Source: Amylibacter sp. IMCC11727 (GTDB taxonomy: Bacteria > Pseudomonadota > Alphaproteobacteria > Rhodobacterales > Rhodobacteraceae). From it: DNA of 64,000 bases. The stretch covers positions 1,556,001-1,620,000 of the forward strand of contig NZ_CP122960.1 in the NCBI RefSeq assembly GCF_029854195.1. Direction: 5' to 3'. This document shows positions 8,253 through 16,899 of this stretch, piece by piece. Below the pieces are notes generated by a model that saw only the letters and a program-made list of their open reading frames with translations, ran no database searches and had not been told where the DNA came from. The stretch's first letter is position 1; each line of letters begins with the position of its first letter. Position numbers and translations under genes: made by a program.

Positions 8253-8692
8253 TGCAACACCACCTCATCCTGCGCGTTGTAACCAAATTGCTGGTCGGGA
8301 CCATTATCCTCTTTGCATTCTATGTGCAATTCCACGGGGATTTTTCTCCAGGTGGCGGGTTCCAAGCTGGCGTCATCATGGCTGTGGCCTTTATCCTTTA
8401 TGGGCTCGTTTTCGGCCTTGAAAAAGTGCAAGAAGTCTTTCCCCCATGGCTCGTTCACAAACTGGTGGCGCTCGGTGTGTTGGTCTATGCAGGAACAGGG
8501 GTTTGGAACATGGTCTTGGGCTATGAATTCCTGCACTATGGCTCCTTTGATCCTCACCACATGTCCCACGGCCAGCACACAGGCATCATCTGGGTCGAAG
8601 CCGGGGTCGGCATCACCGTAACAGGGGTGATGATTGCCATTTATTATGCCTTTGCGGGCCGTCCGCCGCGTCTTGGCGATGATGATTGGTAG
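8252..8692 (+). CDS. mrpB: Na+/H+ antiporter subunit B (MrpB)
   Basis: A 146-residue, four-helix protein with the MrpB hallmark HGDFSPGGGFQAGVIMA near 28-44. It follows the MrpA-C-like gene in the order also found in archaeal membrane hydrogenases (D/E then F). Its stop is 6 bases before mrpC. Confidence 0.94.
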   Translation: MQHHLILRVVTKLLVGTIILFAFYVQFHGDFSPGGGFQAGVIMAVAFILYGLVFGLEKVQEVFPPWLVHKLVALGVLVYAGTGVWNMVLGYEFLHYGSFDPHHMSHGQHTGIIWVEAGVGITVTGVMIAIYYAFAGRPPRLGDDDW

Positions 8693-8698
8693 GACGCG

Positions 8699-9151
8699 AT
8701 GAATACAGAACTCTTCACACTCGAATTTGTGCTTGGCCACGTCAATTATTGGCTGTTCATCGTCCTGATGATGACAGGCTTTTATATCGTCGTGTCCCGC
8801 GGCAACTACGTTAAGAAAATCGTCGGCCTCAATATCTTTCAAGTGGCCGTTTTCATGCTCTACATCTCAATCGGCAAGGTCTCGGGTGGCACTGCGCCAA
8901 TCTTCCCGACCAACAGCCAAGGCAAGATCAAAGTGGATCCAGAAATCGTCTACTCCAATCCATTGCCACATGTGCTGATCCTCACCGCGATTGTCGTGGG
9001 CGTGGCCACCACATCGCTCGGCCTTGCGCTGATTGTGCGCATCCGCGAAGAATACGACACCATCGAAGAAGACGATATCTTGGACATCGAAGCGGCCATG
9101 GCCACTGCCGAAAACGAAGAGCACGGCTCCGCAATGGGAGGCCGCGCATAA
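8699..9151 (+). CDS. mrpC: Na+/H+ antiporter subunit C (MrpC, NuoK-like)
   Basis: A 150-residue, three-helix NuoK-type subunit. YIVVSRGNYVKKIVGLNI near 27-44 and the DPLPQALILTAIVI-like segment SNPLPHVLILTAIVVG define the family. The C-terminal 40 residues are acidic and extend beyond the membrane core. It overlaps mrpD by one base. Confidence 0.93.
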   Translation: MNTELFTLEFVLGHVNYWLFIVLMMTGFYIVVSRGNYVKKIVGLNIFQVAVFMLYISIGKVSGGTAPIFPTNSQGKIKVDPEIVYSNPLPHVLILTAIVVGVATTSLGLALIVRIREEYDTIEEDDILDIEAAMATAENEEHGSAMGGRA

Positions 9152-10716
9152 TGGCCAGCGCAGCAGAGGTTCACCACACAGCGCTTACGCTCAAGGATCA
9201 CTTGCCCATCCTGCAAGTGCTCATCCCCTTTTGCACGGCCCCCTTGATCGTGTTTTTTGGTGCAAGATCATTGGCTTGGCCCATGGCCTTCATCGCATCT
9301 GTGCTGTCACTTGTGATCGCAACGATGTTGCTGATCCAAGTCTCTGATGGCAGCCAAATCAGCTATCATTTGGGCGGGTGGGCGCCACCTGTCGGTATCG
9401 AATACCGTGTGGATGCAGCCAACGCCTTTGTTCTGTTTCTGATCGCGGCCACCGCCACAGTGGTGCTTCCGTTTGCGCTCAAATCCGTGGCGCATGAAAT
9501 TCCACGCAAAAATCACACGCTGTTTTACGCCTGTTTCATGCTCTGCGTCACCGGCCTGATGGGCGTGGTGATTACGGGTGACGCATTCAACGTGTTCGTC
9601 TTCCTCGAAATCTCATCCCTGTCCACCTACGTTCTGGTGTCCCAAGGCTCGCACCGCGACAAACGCGCGCTGACGGCGGCCTATGATTACCTGATCATGG
9701 GCACCATCGGCGCCACGTTCTTTGTGATTGGTATCGGGCTGTTGTACATGACCACAGGCACGCTCAACATGGCCGATATGGCGGATCGATTGGTCGGGCA
9801 GGGTGGCAATCGCACGGTCCAAGCGGCCTTTGCCTTCATCGTTGTTGGAATGGGTCTAAAGGTGGCGATGTACCCGCTGCACCTTTGGTTGCCTGCGGCG
9901 TATAATTACGCCCCGTCTGCTGTCACTACATTCCTCGCGGCTACGGCAACGAAAGCAGCGATTTACGTGATCCTGCGCTTCATGTTCACTGTGTTCCAGC
10001 CTGATTTCGTGTTCGACACCCAGATCCTTATCTGGATCATCGGCCCGCTTGCACTCCTTGCGATGTTCGCCGCCAGCCTGATTGCGGTGTTTCAGACGAA
10101 CTTTAAACGGATGCTGGCTTATTCTTCTATCGCCCAAATCGGCTATATGATGCTCGGCGTTGCCATGTTCTCCACGACTGGCCTCACCGCCACGATGGTG
10201 CATCTGTTCAACCACGGCATCACCAAGGCGGTTCTTTTTATGGGCGTTGGTGCATTGGTACTGCGTGCTGGCACAACCTTTTACGACCGCATCGCGGGCA
10301 TGGGCCGCGTGATGCCGCTTACAGGCGCTGCAATCGTCGTAGGTGGGTTGTCCCTCATCGGTGTTCCAGGAACCGCTGGCTTCATCTCCAAATGGGTCCT
10401 TGTCCAAGCTGCCTTTGAACAAAATCTCTGGTGGCTTGCCTTGATTATCGTTGCCTCATCACTCCTCGCCGTTCTTTACGTTTGGCGCGTCGTCGAAGCA
10501 CTCTATCTGCAAGCGCCGCATCCAGATGCTACCCATGCAGAAGCCCCGATGCTTATGGTCGTGCCCATGTGGATTGCCGCGCTTGCTTGCCTTTATTTCG
10601 GCTTTGACACAGACTTCATCCTTGCTGCGGCGCGCACCGCCGCCGAAGGCCTCATGTCTGGCTCCGCTGGCATGTCCGAAATCTCATCCGCAGCCGCCGC
10701 TGCGACAGATCATTAA
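9151..10716 (+). CDS. mrpD: Na+/H+ antiporter subunit D (MrpD, NuoM/N-like)
   Basis: A 521-residue antiporter-like subunit with about 14 helices. The TM5 glutamate lies in NVFVFLEISSLSTYVLVS and the TM7 lysine in GMGLKVAMYPLHLWLPAAY, followed by APSAVTTFLAATATKAAIY. These are the proton-path residues shared with Complex I NuoL/M/N. It is the first of three such subunits in this operon and the one most like MrpD by position (after mrpC). Confidence 0.92.
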   Translation: MASAAEVHHTALTLKDHLPILQVLIPFCTAPLIVFFGARSLAWPMAFIASVLSLVIATMLLIQVSDGSQISYHLGGWAPPVGIEYRVDAANAFVLFLIAATATVVLPFALKSVAHEIPRKNHTLFYACFMLCVTGLMGVVITGDAFNVFVFLEISSLSTYVLVSQGSHRDKRALTAAYDYLIMGTIGATFFVIGIGLLYMTTGTLNMADMADRLVGQGGNRTVQAAFAFIVVGMGLKVAMYPLHLWLPAAYNYAPSAVTTFLAATATKAAIYVILRFMFTVFQPDFVFDTQILIWIIGPLALLAMFAASLIAVFQTNFKRMLAYSSIAQIGYMMLGVAMFSTTGLTATMVHLFNHGITKAVLFMGVGALVLRAGTTFYDRIAGMGRVMPLTGAAIVVGGLSLIGVPGTAGFISKWVLVQAAFEQNLWWLALIIVASSLLAVLYVWRVVEALYLQAPHPDATHAEAPMLMVVPMWIAALACLYFGFDTDFILAAARTAAEGLMSGSAGMSEISSAAAAATDH

Positions 10717-10727
10717 GGGCAGGGCGC

Positions 10728-12197
10728 ATGGAACTATCAACCCTCATATTTGCCTCGCTGATCCTGCCAACGCTGGCCATGTTCACAAACCTGATCTTTG
10801 CGAAACAGGCCAATCTGCGCGACACGATCACCTTTGCTGCTGCCCTTGCAACATTCGCCGCCGTTGTCGCCATCGCCTTGCAGGTGGGGAACGCAACAAC
10901 ACCGCAAATCGCCCTGTTCGAAGTGTTCCCGAATGTTCCGGTGGCCTTCAACGTGGAACCCCTTGGCTTGTTGTTTGCACTCGTCGCTAGCGGCCTCTGG
11001 ATCGTGACCCACATCTACGCTATCGGCTACATGCGCGGAAACAATGAAAAACATCACGCGCGTTTCTTCGGTTGTTTCGCAGGCGCAATCGCTGCCGCCC
11101 TCGGCATCGCGTGGTCGTCAAACATGTTCACGCTGTTCCTCTACTACGAAATTCTAACGATCAGCACCTATCCATTGGTGGTTCACAAAGGCACACCAGA
11201 GGCCATCCGCGGCGCGCGCACCTACCTCGGCATCTTGCTCGGCACGTCTATCGCCCTGCAACTCACCGCCGTGATCTGGACCTACGCCGTGGCCAATACG
11301 CTCGATTTCCAACTGGGCGGTATCCTGCGCGACAGCACACTCGCTCCCGCACTCGTCCCGGTCTTGCTCGCCCTTTACGCTTTTGGCATCGGCAAGGCTG
11401 CCCTCATGCCGTTCCACCGCTGGCTCCCTGCCGCGATGGTTGCCCCCACACCCGTCTCCGCTCTCCTTCACGCCGTAGCGGTCGTTAAAGCGGGCGTCTT
11501 TACGATGCTCAAAGTGGGCATCTATATCTTCGGCATCGACTTTCTGTCTGAAACAGGCGCATCCGAATGGCTCATGTGGCTCGCCGCGTACACCATAATC
11601 GCGTCGTCCGTCATTGCAATGCAGCAAGACAACCTCAAGAAACGCCTCGCCTATTCCACAGTGTCCCAGCTCAGCTACATCACTCTGGGCATGGCCCTTG
11701 CCACACAAATGGGTGCGCTCGGCGGTGGCCTCCACATTGCTATGCACGCCATGGGCAAAATCACACTCTTTATGTGCGCAGGGGCAATTTATGTGGCCAC
11801 CCACAAAACCGAAATCAGCCAAATGACGGGCTTAGGGCGCACCATGCCCATCACCTTCGCCGCCTTCGGCATCGGCGCGCTCAGCATCATCGGGCTGCCA
11901 CCGCTCGGTGGGTCATGGTCGAAATGGTATCTGATGGTTGGGGCCGCAGACGCGCAACAACAAATCATGATCGCCGTTTTGATGCTGTCGTCCTTGCTCA
12001 ACGTGGCTTATCTGCTGCCCGTCATCGGCCGTGGCTTTTATCGCGATGATGACGCCAATCCTTATACGGGCATGCGAGAAGCGCCCCTGTTTTGTTGGCT
12101 CCCCCCAGCACTCACCGCTTTTGGTTGCCTCGTCCTGTTCTTCACGGCAGGCCACATTATCGACTTCCTGATGCCCATCACCGGAGGTGGATCATGA
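10728..12197 (+). CDS. Second NuoL/M/N-like antiporter subunit
   Basis: A 489-residue proton-conducting membrane subunit. The TM5 Glu is in LFLYYEILTISTYPLVVH and the TM7 Lys in FGIGKAALMPFHRWLPAAMVAPTPVSALLH, the latter close to the NuoL/MrpA N-terminal pattern. It lacks the long C-terminal extension of MrpA, and that part is encoded separately at 7695-8252. It may therefore stand in for the MrpA N-terminal half. It begins 11 bases after mrpD and overlaps the next small gene by 4 bases. Confidence 0.85.
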   Translation: MELSTLIFASLILPTLAMFTNLIFAKQANLRDTITFAAALATFAAVVAIALQVGNATTPQIALFEVFPNVPVAFNVEPLGLLFALVASGLWIVTHIYAIGYMRGNNEKHHARFFGCFAGAIAAALGIAWSSNMFTLFLYYEILTISTYPLVVHKGTPEAIRGARTYLGILLGTSIALQLTAVIWTYAVANTLDFQLGGILRDSTLAPALVPVLLALYAFGIGKAALMPFHRWLPAAMVAPTPVSALLHAVAVVKAGVFTMLKVGIYIFGIDFLSETGASEWLMWLAAYTIIASSVIAMQQDNLKKRLAYSTVSQLSYITLGMALATQMGALGGGLHIAMHAMGKITLFMCAGAIYVATHKTEISQMTGLGRTMPITFAAFGIGALSIIGLPPLGGSWSKWYLMVGAADAQQQIMIAVLMLSSLLNVAYLLPVIGRGFYRDDDANPYTGMREAPLFCWLPPALTAFGCLVLFFTAGHIIDFLMPITGGGS

Positions 12198-12502
12198 CCA
12201 ACCTGCCAAACCCGACTGAAACCCAAGAAACCTACGCAAGACGGCTCGAAAAAGACGGTGAGCGGGAATACACAATCCGCAAAGCGCTGCGCGACCATTT
12301 CGACCTTGCCATCGAAGACGTGATTGCCATTTGTGGCGATCTGCCCACGGCACGGAACCGCGAAATCCGCAACCTGCGCACGCGCTTTCCCGATCTAAAC
12401 GAAAATCGCTTCGCGTGGAAAATCTCTAAAACCCTCACCATTCCCAAAGAAGACGCGCTCACATGGTCCCAAACCATCCTCGCGGCCGAAGGGCAGGGCT
12501 GA
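12194..12502 (+). CDS. Unrecognised 102-residue soluble protein in the mrp operon
   Basis: The start at 12194 lies in the ATGA overlap with the previous antiporter gene and has GGAGGTGG immediately upstream. The product is charged, has no signal peptide and no membrane helix. It reads as helical, with the segments RKALRDHFDLAIEDV and TARNREIRNLRTRFPDLNENR. I do not recognise a family. Its place between two membrane subunits suggests an assembly factor or cytoplasmic accessory of the complex; that is inference. Confidence 0.8.
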   Translation: MTNLPNPTETQETYARRLEKDGEREYTIRKALRDHFDLAIEDVIAICGDLPTARNREIRNLRTRFPDLNENRFAWKISKTLTIPKEDALTWSQTILAAEGQG

Positions 12503-12503
12503 C

Positions 12504-12878
12504 ATGGCACAAACCAAACACGACAGCGACGAATTCGAAATCGTCGAAACGGACCCCGCGAAACTCCCCGCCTTGGGCCGCGCCATGCTGTTTCTCGATA
12601 AGAAAAAGAACGTGGACCGCATCGTTTACGGCCTCTACGCCGTCTGCGCACTGCTGGTCATCGCCGACATCGCCTACAAAAAGAAAACCTATTTCTCAAT
12701 TGAGTACTTCTTCGGCTTTTACGGTTGGTACGGCTTCATCATGTGCGCTCTTTTGGTGGTCTGTGCCAAAGCAATGCGCCGCGTCCTCATGCGCGATGAA
12801 ACCTACTACGCCCCATACGACGTAGAATCCGAAGACTACCCCGAAGACCAACTGGACAGGAGCAGCATCCATGATTGA
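12504..12878 (+). CDS. Unrecognised 124-residue two-helix membrane protein in the mrp operon
   Basis: A hydrophilic N-terminus (about 1-40) is followed by two membrane helices near 41-58 and 68-90. The tail is acidic with several Tyr and Asp (YYAPYDVESEDYPEDQ). It starts 1 base after the preceding gene and overlaps the next antiporter subunit by 8 bases through ATGATTGA. I recognise no named family. Operon position points to an accessory subunit of the antiporter complex. Confidence 0.8.
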   Translation: MAQTKHDSDEFEIVETDPAKLPALGRAMLFLDKKKNVDRIVYGLYAVCALLVIADIAYKKKTYFSIEYFFGFYGWYGFIMCALLVVCAKAMRRVLMRDETYYAPYDVESEDYPEDQLDRSSIHD

Positions 12879-14565
12879 TGTGGTCCCCCCGTTCATCGTC
12901 TACATCCTCGGCGCATTCGTCGTGGCCAACACGCCTGCTGGCGTGTTGCGTTCGGCTGTTCTCTGCTTGATCCCGCTGATCGGCGGTGCGTTGGTCTGGA
13001 ACCTCGACATCGGCGTCTATGGCCAGATCAACGCCTATGGCCTCGATCTTGTCCTGCTGCGTGTCGATAAACTCTCTATCATCTTCGCGCTGATCTTCTC
13101 ACTCGCGGGTTTCCTCGCCATGCTCTACGCGTGGCACATCAAGGACACGATCCAACAAGTCGCAGCCCTGTTATACTCAGGCTCCGCCATCGGCGCCGTC
13201 TTCGCAGGCGACCTCATCACGCTGTTTGTGTTCTGGGAAGGCACAGCCATCGCCAGCGTTTTCCTGATCTGGGCACGGCGTTCAGAAGGGGCCTATCACA
13301 CGGGCATGCGCTACCTGATTATGCAGATCGCCTCTGGCGTGATCCTGATTGCAGGCACGGCGCTGCATTACCGCGACACAGGTTCCATCGCGTTCGATCA
13401 AATGACCCTCGGCTCGCTTGGTACATGGCTGATTTTCCTCGCCTTCGGCATCAAATGCGCCTTTCCACTGCTGCATAACTGGCTCCAAGACGCATACCCA
13501 GCCGCCACCGTCACAGGCACCGTGGTCCTCTCGGCCTTCACCACCAAACTCGCCGTCTACGCCCTCGCGCGCACTTTCCCAGGTACGGAACTCCTGATCT
13601 ACATCGGCGCGGTGATGACTCTCTTCCCGATCTTCTACGCGGTTATCGAAAACGACCTGCGCCGCGTCCTAGCCTATTCCCTCAACAACCAACTCGGTTT
13701 CATGGTCGTCGGCGTCGGCATCGGCACCGAACTCGCGCTCAACGGCACCGCCGCCCACGCCTTCGCACATATCCTTTACAAAGCGCTCCTCTTCATGTCT
13801 GTCGGCGCAGTCCTGTTCCGCACAGGCACCGCCAAAGGCTCCGACCTCGGAGGCCTTTACAAAACCATGCCGCTCACCATGATTTTCTGCGTCATTGGCG
13901 CGGCTTCGATCTCGGCCTTCCCGCTCTTCTCGGGCTTCGTCTCCAAATCCCTGATCCTGTCCGCCGCAGGCAAGGAACACTACTGGGTCATCTGGGCCAT
14001 TCTGCTGTTCGCCTCCGCAGGGGTGTTCCACCACTCTGGCATCAAGATCCCGTATTTCGTCTTTTTTGCGCATGACAGCGGCAAGCGCCCGAAAGAGGCC
14101 CCGTGGAACATGCTCCTCGCCATGTTCATCACATCCGCGCTGTGTATCGGCATCGGCTCATACCCCGCACCGCTCTACGCGCTGCTGCCGTACGACATCA
14201 AATACGAACCCTACACCACCAGCCACGTGATCACCCAGTTGCAACTGCTGTTCTTCTCGGCCCTTGCGTTCACAGTCCTCATGCGCACAGGCATCTACCC
14301 GCCAGAACTGCGCTCCGTGAACCTAGACAGCGACTGGACCTACCGCCGCGCCGCGCCTGCGTTTTTGCGCTGGCTCACATGGGCGGTATCCTCGCTCTGG
14401 ACTGGCGCAAAGGCTCTCGGCCTCAAAGAGTTCTGGCGCATCACCGAAGGCCTCTACAAAACCCACGGCCCCGAAGGCCGCATGGCCCGCGTCTGGCCGA
14501 CGGGGAGTATGGTGCTGTGGCTGGCGGTGATACTAGCTGCAGCGTTGTTGGTGAATTTTATTTGA
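12871..14565 (+). CDS. Third NuoL/M/N-like antiporter subunit
   Basis: A 564-residue membrane protein. The TM5 Glu lies in LFVFWEGTAIASVFLIWARR and the TM7 Lys in LAFGIKCAFPLLHNWLQDAYPAATVTGTV, with TKLAVYALAR after it. The core is followed by an extra hydrophilic region (about 475-535) and a final helix near the C-terminus, a layout reminiscent of larger MrpD/NuoL relatives. It is last in the operon; its end overlaps the convergent membrane ORF by 8 bases. Confidence 0.85.
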   Translation: MIDVVPPFIVYILGAFVVANTPAGVLRSAVLCLIPLIGGALVWNLDIGVYGQINAYGLDLVLLRVDKLSIIFALIFSLAGFLAMLYAWHIKDTIQQVAALLYSGSAIGAVFAGDLITLFVFWEGTAIASVFLIWARRSEGAYHTGMRYLIMQIASGVILIAGTALHYRDTGSIAFDQMTLGSLGTWLIFLAFGIKCAFPLLHNWLQDAYPAATVTGTVVLSAFTTKLAVYALARTFPGTELLIYIGAVMTLFPIFYAVIENDLRRVLAYSLNNQLGFMVVGVGIGTELALNGTAAHAFAHILYKALLFMSVGAVLFRTGTAKGSDLGGLYKTMPLTMIFCVIGAASISAFPLFSGFVSKSLILSAAGKEHYWVIWAILLFASAGVFHHSGIKIPYFVFFAHDSGKRPKEAPWNMLLAMFITSALCIGIGSYPAPLYALLPYDIKYEPYTTSHVITQLQLLFFSALAFTVLMRTGIYPPELRSVNLDSDWTYRRAAPAFLRWLTWAVSSLWTGAKALGLKEFWRITEGLYKTHGPEGRMARVWPTGSMVLWLAVILAAALLVNFI

Positions 14566-15334
14566 GTAATGGCAGTGGACACCAACCAAACCCGCCGCAC
14601 AATATTCCTTTGAAAGGAGCTGTGTTCATTTCAAAAATTACCGAAGAGGAGGTGTCGTTTTGAAGAAATAGTAACTGATCGCTGTTTTGAGTGGTTAACA
14701 AGAGCCCAGAAGATAGTCGTCGAACTAATTTGTATTCAGAAGGCTCGATGTCATCGGCGCCCTTTTGGATTAAAACATCAGGTAAGTTGGAACGGTCCCC
14801 AAATCGGATTTTGTGAGCATCGTTATATCCCATAGAAGCGAAAGTTACGATTGTTATGATTAGTAGCCATACGGTCATGAACGTAACCCGGTCCGAATGG
14901 GCCAAAGCCGGAAAAATTATGATATTAGCAAAAATCAAAAGGCTGCTTAGCGCCAGTGACATAAACCCTATTTGAGCTGGCAACCCAAACAATAGATATA
15001 TCGTGGCAGAAAAAAATACTGTGTATTTTATGAGCGTGAATGGGACGTCAGCTAGAATTTTTTTAGGCCTACTCATATCGCTGGGTTGCGCACTTTCTTG
15101 CGATGAACCAACCCAAAAACCCAATAGCAATAATGGAATTGCTGGAAGTATCTTTAATGCACTGGCTTCAATAATGTCTGATAGCGTCAAAATTTGGCGC
15201 AGTTCGATGTTGAGCGAAAAAAAGTATGCACTTTCATAACAAAGTGCGAAGACAAAACCGAGAACGGGTAAGAGGGGTAGCTCTTTAACAATTTCTTCGG
15301 CGGTTGTATCGTTTTTGGTTTGTTCGGTGTTCAA
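14558..15334 (-). CDS. Unrecognised AT-rich membrane protein (258 aa)
   Basis: Five hydrophobic helices are visible near 20-40, 60-78, 98-117, 122-143 and 149-170. They are followed by a soluble C-terminal domain of about 88 residues with three Cys and Trp near the end (CGGFGWCPLP). The start is TTG with GGAAG just upstream. An in-frame TAA seven codons earlier and no upstream ATG make this start nearly forced. Composition is visibly more AT-rich than both neighbours, which suggests transfer. No family recognised. Confidence 0.7.
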   Translation of the reverse strand: MNTEQTKNDTTAEEIVKELPLLPVLGFVFALCYESAYFFSLNIELRQILTLSDIIEASALKILPAIPLLLLGFWVGSSQESAQPSDMSRPKKILADVPFTLIKYTVFFSATIYLLFGLPAQIGFMSLALSSLLIFANIIIFPALAHSDRVTFMTVWLLIITIVTFASMGYNDAHKIRFGDRSNLPDVLIQKGADDIEPSEYKLVRRLSSGLLLTTQNSDQLLFLQNDTSSSVIFEMNTAPFKGILCGGFGWCPLPLLK

Positions 15335-15511
15335 TTGGCTTCCATCTTCAAATTATAGTGATTCACAAAAGGTCACCTTACTTACTTTTGCGAGATCTGC
15401 AAAACTGTCCAAAAAATACTAATAAATGATAGCTGATTTAATCAAATCTGTTGCTGCCAAATTGTAGGATTTGATGACGAATTAGCCTTAATCTTCACAA
15501 ATTCCTTCAAC

Positions 15512-15553
15512 AACGTCAGCACCATTGACATAAATAAAACGTCAGCCATTCTG
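15512..15553 (+). promoter_or_regulatory. Candidate promoter with flanking direct repeats, aminotransferase gene
   Basis: A perfect -35 box TTGACA (15525-15530) is followed after 17 bases by a weak -10 (ATTCTG). The 9-base sequence AACGTCAGC occurs at 15512-15520 and again at 15538-15546, bracketing the -35 box at a 26-base spacing. This fits a regulator binding two sites on nearly the same DNA face. The rest of 15335-15511 is AT-rich and I see no gene in it. Confidence 0.4.
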
Positions 15554-15591
15554 CCCTAACGCACACCACCACGCGTCTGGGAGGACACACA

Positions 15592-16803
15592 ATGAACTGG
15601 CAAGACATCTTCGCAACCCGCATGGGCCGCATGAAGGCCTCCGAAATCCGCGAGCTTCTCAAGCTCCTCGACCAACCAGACATCATCTCCTTCGCAGGCG
15701 GCATCCCCGATCCCGCGCTTTTCCCACAGGCCGAATTCAAAGCCGCGCTCAACGACATATTCGCAAGCGGGCAGGGCACCGACGCCCTGCAATACTCCGT
15801 GTCTGAGGGCTACAAACCCTTGCGCGACTGGATCGCCACCCAAATGGCCGCCCTTGGTATCCCGTGCGGCGCGGACAACATCCTCATCACCTCAGGCTCT
15901 CAACAGGCGCTCGATTACTTGGGCAAACTCATGCTCTCCAAAAACGACACCGCCCTCGTAAACTGGCCCACTTACCTCGGCGCACTTGGCGCATTCAACG
16001 CCTACGAGCCGCAGTTTGACCAGATCAGCGCCAACTCCAACCGCTCCGCCACCGACTACGTCCAAACCGCCGCCTCTCACGGCGGCCAAGCCAAGTTTGC
16101 CTATATGTCCGTCGATTTCGCCAACCCCACGGGTGAAACCATGGACCGCCGCGCGCGCCTCTCCATGCTCGACCTTGCCAATGAGTTGGACATCGCCATC
16201 GTCGAGGACGCCGCCTACCAATCCCTGCGCTATGATGGTGAGGCAATCCCCCCAATCCTCGCCCTCGAAATCGAACGCACAGGCAGCATTGAAGACTGCC
16301 GCACCATCTATTGCGGCAGCTTCTCCAAAACCCTCGCCCCAGGCTTGCGCGTCGGCTGGGTCTGCGCCGCGAAATCTGTGATCCAACCGCTTGTCCTGAT
16401 GAAACAGGCCGCCGATCTGCATTCCTCCACCATCAACCAAATCGCAATCCATAAGGTGGCGAGTACAGGATTCGACGCCCAAATCGAAAAAATCCGCGCC
16501 ACCTACAGCCAACGCCGCGACCACATGCTTAACGCGTTAACAACCCACATGCCCAAAGGCGTTACATGGACCAAACCCGAAGGTGGCATGTTCATCTGGG
16601 TGACACTGCCGCCGCACCTCGATGGCGCAAAGCTGCTCGCACAATCTCTTAAAACCCAAAAAGTCGCCTTCGTCCCCGGCCGCGCCTTCTTCGCAGACGG
16701 CTCGAGCGGCAACACCCTGCGCCTCAGCTTTTCTTGCGCGGATGAAGACACAATTAACACAGGCATCAACCGCCTTGGCCAGTTGTTGCAGTCTGTCGTC
16801 TAA
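15592..16803 (+). CDS. PLP-dependent aminotransferase, class I/II (2-aminoadipate/LysN-like)
   Basis: A 403-residue fold-type I aminotransferase. The PLP lysine is Lys246 in GSFSKTLAPGLRVGW. The cofactor loop SGSQQALD is near 101-108, and the Asp/Tyr pair is in VEDAAYQSLRY. The short N-terminus without a DNA-binding domain separates it from MocR regulators and fits the YdcR/LysN/2-aminoadipate group, so the substrate could be aromatic, branched or aminoadipate. GGGAGGAC precedes the ATG. It is single, with its own promoter and terminator. Confidence 0.85.
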   Translation: MNWQDIFATRMGRMKASEIRELLKLLDQPDIISFAGGIPDPALFPQAEFKAALNDIFASGQGTDALQYSVSEGYKPLRDWIATQMAALGIPCGADNILITSGSQQALDYLGKLMLSKNDTALVNWPTYLGALGAFNAYEPQFDQISANSNRSATDYVQTAASHGGQAKFAYMSVDFANPTGETMDRRARLSMLDLANELDIAIVEDAAYQSLRYDGEAIPPILALEIERTGSIEDCRTIYCGSFSKTLAPGLRVGWVCAAKSVIQPLVLMKQAADLHSSTINQIAIHKVASTGFDAQIEKIRATYSQRRDHMLNALTTHMPKGVTWTKPEGGMFIWVTLPPHLDGAKLLAQSLKTQKVAFVPGRAFFADGSSGNTLRLSFSCADEDTINTGINRLGQLLQSVV

Positions 16804-16827
16804 GCTCAATCGTTAACAAAACTCTAA

Positions 16828-16860
16828 CCCTGACGCGTCTTATACGACGCGCCAGGGTTT
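16828..16860 (+). terminator. Hairpin terminator after the aminotransferase gene
   Basis: A 12-base stem CCCTGACGCGTC / GACGCGCCAGGG with one mismatch and a 6-base loop lies 25 bases after the stop. It is followed by TTT and then a T-poor stretch, so the U-tract is short. Confidence 0.6.
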
Positions 16861-16899
16861 ACCCTTTGTTCATTCTCTCCGAGAAAAAGAGCAGGGCGC

